DNA of 64,000 bases, taken from the NCBI RefSeq assembly GCF_014653695.1, contig NZ_BNAR01000001.1:372001-436000 (forward strand), in the 5' to 3' direction. The notes under the pieces are model-generated. The model was not told the origin of the DNA, searched no databases, and saw nothing but the letters and a program-made list of their open reading frames with translations. The DNA comes from Lentzea cavernae. Its GTDB lineage: Bacteria > Actinomycetota > Actinomycetes > Mycobacteriales > Pseudonocardiaceae. Position numbers and translations under genes: made by a program. Positions 62,496-64,000 of the stretch are shown in pieces. Positions within the stretch are counted from its first letter, which is position 1, and each line of letters begins with the position of its first letter.

Positions 62496-63727
62496 AGCGC
62501 ACCTCCCGCCGCGTCCAGCACCTCGTCGACCGTGATCCGGAGCAGTCCGGGATCCGGTTCGTCGGCGAACGTGTCGCCTGTTTCTCCGTGCCACAGCACC
62601 TGGTGCGGCCCCCGTCGCGGGCCCCAGACGCTCGGCGGTACGGGTCCGAAGAGCAGGACCGACGGGGTCCGGTAGGCGGTGGCGGCGTGGGCGACACCGG
62701 TGTCGCCGCAGATCACGAGACGCGCGGTGGCGACGAGGTCGAGGAGTTCGGCGAGGGTGCCGGAGAAGACGGTGGGGGCAGAGAAAGCGGTGGGGGCGGG
62801 GTGACCGGCGACCTGATCCCCGCCGGCGAACCTGTCGCTCCCAGGGCCAGTAGCTGCACCGCTCCCAGCAGCCAGCCCGCTCCCAGCAGCCAGCCCGCTC
62901 CCAGCAGCCAGCCCGCTCCCAGCAGCCAGCCCGCTCCCAGCAGCCAGCCCGCTCCCAGCAGCCAGCCCGCTCCCAGCAACCGGCCCGTCCCCGGCAGCCA
63001 GCCTGTCCCCGGCAGCCGACCCTTCCCCGGCAGCCAGCCCTTCCCCGGCAGCCAGCCCTTCCCCGGCAGCCAGCCCTTCCCCGGCGACCGGCCCGTTCCC
63101 AGCAGCCAGCCCGCCCACGGCCACCGGACCGCTCCCGGCGGCGGCCACCACCTGGCGCGCCAGCTCCCACTCCCCCGGCCCCGCGGTCACCACCACCTCG
63201 GCCTCCAGTCGCCGGACCACCTCCGCGTACCGGTCCACCGGCCACCGGCGCGCCCCGGTGCTCGCCCCGGGGTGCACCACGACCGGACCGGTGCGCTCAC
63301 CGACAGGAGCCAGCCGGAAGTCGTCGGGATCGCACCGGATCCCGTGCCGGTGCAGCAGGTCGCACCACCGGACCACCTCGTTCCGGTCGGCGGGCCACTC
63401 GATCGACGACACCCGCTCGTCCCACTCGCCGCGCTCCGCGTAGGTGATCAGCCGGCGCGGCTCGGTGGCCAGCAGCCGTTGCACGCTCTGCGGGCCCCTG
63501 CCGTGCAGGTTCACCGCGAGGTCGGGACCTTCGAAGTCGATCGGTGCCAGCGCCTCGGTCGGCAGGAGCCGGTCCACGGCGTCGATCCGCGCCACCGCGT
63601 CCGCGAGCCAGCCCGGTGCCGCCAGCGTGATCTCGGCGCGGGGAAAGGTCGCTCGCAACCCCCTGAGCGCGGGCACCGCCGTCAGCAGGTCGCCCAGCCC
63701 GAGAGCCCTGAGCACCAAGACTCTCAC
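62456..63727 (-). CDS. GT9-family glycosyltransferase with hexapeptide-repeat insertion
   Basis: 423 residues from GTG 63727, overlapping the upstream gene stop by 4 bp. Heptosyltransferase-like ends: MRVLVLRALGLGDLLTAVPA, VVVHPGASTGARRWPVDRYA and the donor site LLDLVATARLVICGDTGVAH. Between the second-domain strand VVTAGPGEWELARQVVAAAG and that donor site is an insertion of ~110 residues built of (Gly-Leu-Ala-Ala-Gly-Ser/Glu) repeats, where relatives have about 10 residues. Without it the length fits the family (~310). Confidence 0.82.
   Translation of the reverse strand: MRVLVLRALGLGDLLTAVPALRGLRATFPRAEITLAAPGWLADAVARIDAVDRLLPTEALAPIDFEGPDLAVNLHGRGPQSVQRLLATEPRRLITYAERGEWDERVSSIEWPADRNEVVRWCDLLHRHGIRCDPDDFRLAPVGERTGPVVVHPGASTGARRWPVDRYAEVVRRLEAEVVVTAGPGEWELARQVVAAAGSGPVAVGGLAAGNGPVAGEGLAAGEGLAAGEGLAAGEGSAAGDRLAAGDGPVAGSGLAAGSGLAAGSGLAAGSGLAAGSGLAAGSGLAAGSGAATGPGSDRFAGGDQVAGHPAPTAFSAPTVFSGTLAELLDLVATARLVICGDTGVAHAATAYRTPSVLLFGPVPPSVWGPRRGPHQVLWHGETGDTFADEPDPGLLRITVDEVLDAAGGALCGSESSERATSV
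62861..63110 (-). repeat. 18-bp tandem repeat array inside the GT9 gene
   Basis: About 14 copies of an 18-bp unit (top strand GCTCCCAGCAGCCAGCCC), falling in two subtypes: GGLAAGS type near 62861-62990 and GLAAGE type near 63000-63110. Period 18 keeps frame. Near identity of neighbouring copies points to recent slippage, so repeat number probably varies between strains. Confidence 0.88.
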
Positions 63728-64000
63728 GGTCGCACCCTGCGGTGCCGCACCTCGCCGCGCACCCGGTGCCAGACCGCGACGGGCGGGATCAGCGCGCTCG
63801 TCACCAGCATCCGCGCGATCTCCACCCAGTCCTTCGGTCCCGGCGCGATCCGCGCCACCGCGAACCACGCCGTGCGGCCCGCCCACACCACACCGAACGC
63901 GCCCGCCGCCTGCCTCCGCCCCATCACTCCACAGAGGACGGTCAGCAGACCGGCCGCGGTCGTCACCACGTGCGCGGGCAGACGTCCTCGCTTCCCGCCG
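63724..64000 (-). CDS. C-terminal part of a membrane-linked glycosyltransferase (probable GT2), start outside window
   Basis: The frame is open to the right edge. The visible ~91 residues contain two hydrophobic stretches (VVTTAAGLLTVLCGVMG, AGAFGVVWAGRTAWFAVARI) and EIARMLVTSALIPPVAVWHR, then a basic end RGEVRHRRVRP. This matches the tail of actinomycete GT2 enzymes placed before GT9 genes, but the catalytic part is not in view. It overlaps the GT9 start by 4 bp. Confidence 0.5.
   Translation of the reverse strand, partial: GGKRGRLPAHVVTTAAGLLTVLCGVMGRRQAAGAFGVVWAGRTAWFAVARIAPGPKDWVEIARMLVTSALIPPVAVWHRVRGEVRHRRVRP

Noticed and set aside
1..64000. tRNA or rRNA genes
   Set aside because: I looked for cloverleaf-type and rRNA-like conserved sequence and saw none; this is an eye check and not a covariance-model scan.

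Overview
This is a high-GC window (G/C-rich third codon positions throughout, GTG/ATG/TTG starts, frequent 4-bp gene overlaps) from an actinomycete. An ESX/type VII secretion module beside a nucleoid-type YbaB protein, many DUFs typical of the order (DUF3040, DUF6891, YbaB-like, EspG), and TAnnnT boxes sitting about 6-7 nt before start codons fit Pseudonocardiales (Lentzea/Saccharothrix/Actinosynnema/Amycolatopsis-like); the genus is an inference.

Layout. (1) 1-30.6 kb: a type VII secretion-linked operon on the + strand: the 3' part of an EspG-type chaperone, a YbaB/EbfC-like protein, a 637-residue WXG-type protein with a Gln/Pro/Met-rich repeat tail, one gigantic 8,867-codon gene, and an HTH regulator starting 1 bp after it. 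The giant protein has an ESX-substrate-like N-terminus, about 1,170 residues of Pro/Gly/Thr spacer, two phosphoribosyltransferase-like modules, two nearly identical metzincin-type metallopeptidase modules, three degenerate OTU/papain-like modules, long helical segments and two copies of a ~1,550-residue block built of six beta-rich modules each. (2) 30.6-41.4 kb: ordinary chromosome: MFS pump, secreted double-psi-barrel-like protein, TDT-family transporter with divergent LysR regulator, HNH protein, DUF6891 protein, two lipoproteins, SelO-TrmO pair, DUF3040 protein. (3) 41.4-48.05 kb: a seven-gene locus around one divergent promoter that carries a strong zinc-uptake-regulator-like palindrome (46084-46098). 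Leftward: binding lipoprotein, permease, ATPase, a DUF4213/DUF364 protein and a cysteine-synthase-fold PLP enzyme; rightward: an MFS exporter translationally coupled to a small 2-oxoglutarate/Fe(II) oxygenase. Together they look like synthesis, export and re-uptake of a small metallophore, probably for zinc. (4) 48.05-52.4 kb: hemerythrin, membrane protein, Rho-N-tail protein, P450-SDR pair, PAP2 phosphatase, and a 160-bp MITE with CTAG target duplication. (5) 52.4-64 kb: sugar locus: a seven-gene, fully coupled operon for an ADP-heptose-type precursor (GmhB, GmhA, HldE) with three glycosyltransferases and an SDR; then ChaB plus epimerase, an aldehyde dehydrogenase, UDP-sugar dehydrogenase, a GT9 enzyme with a hexapeptide-repeat insertion, and the end of a probable GT2.

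The two regions with most discovery potential are the giant ESX-linked multidomain protein and the putative Zur-controlled metallophore locus. All functional calls rest on reading motifs by eye; no database search was possible.
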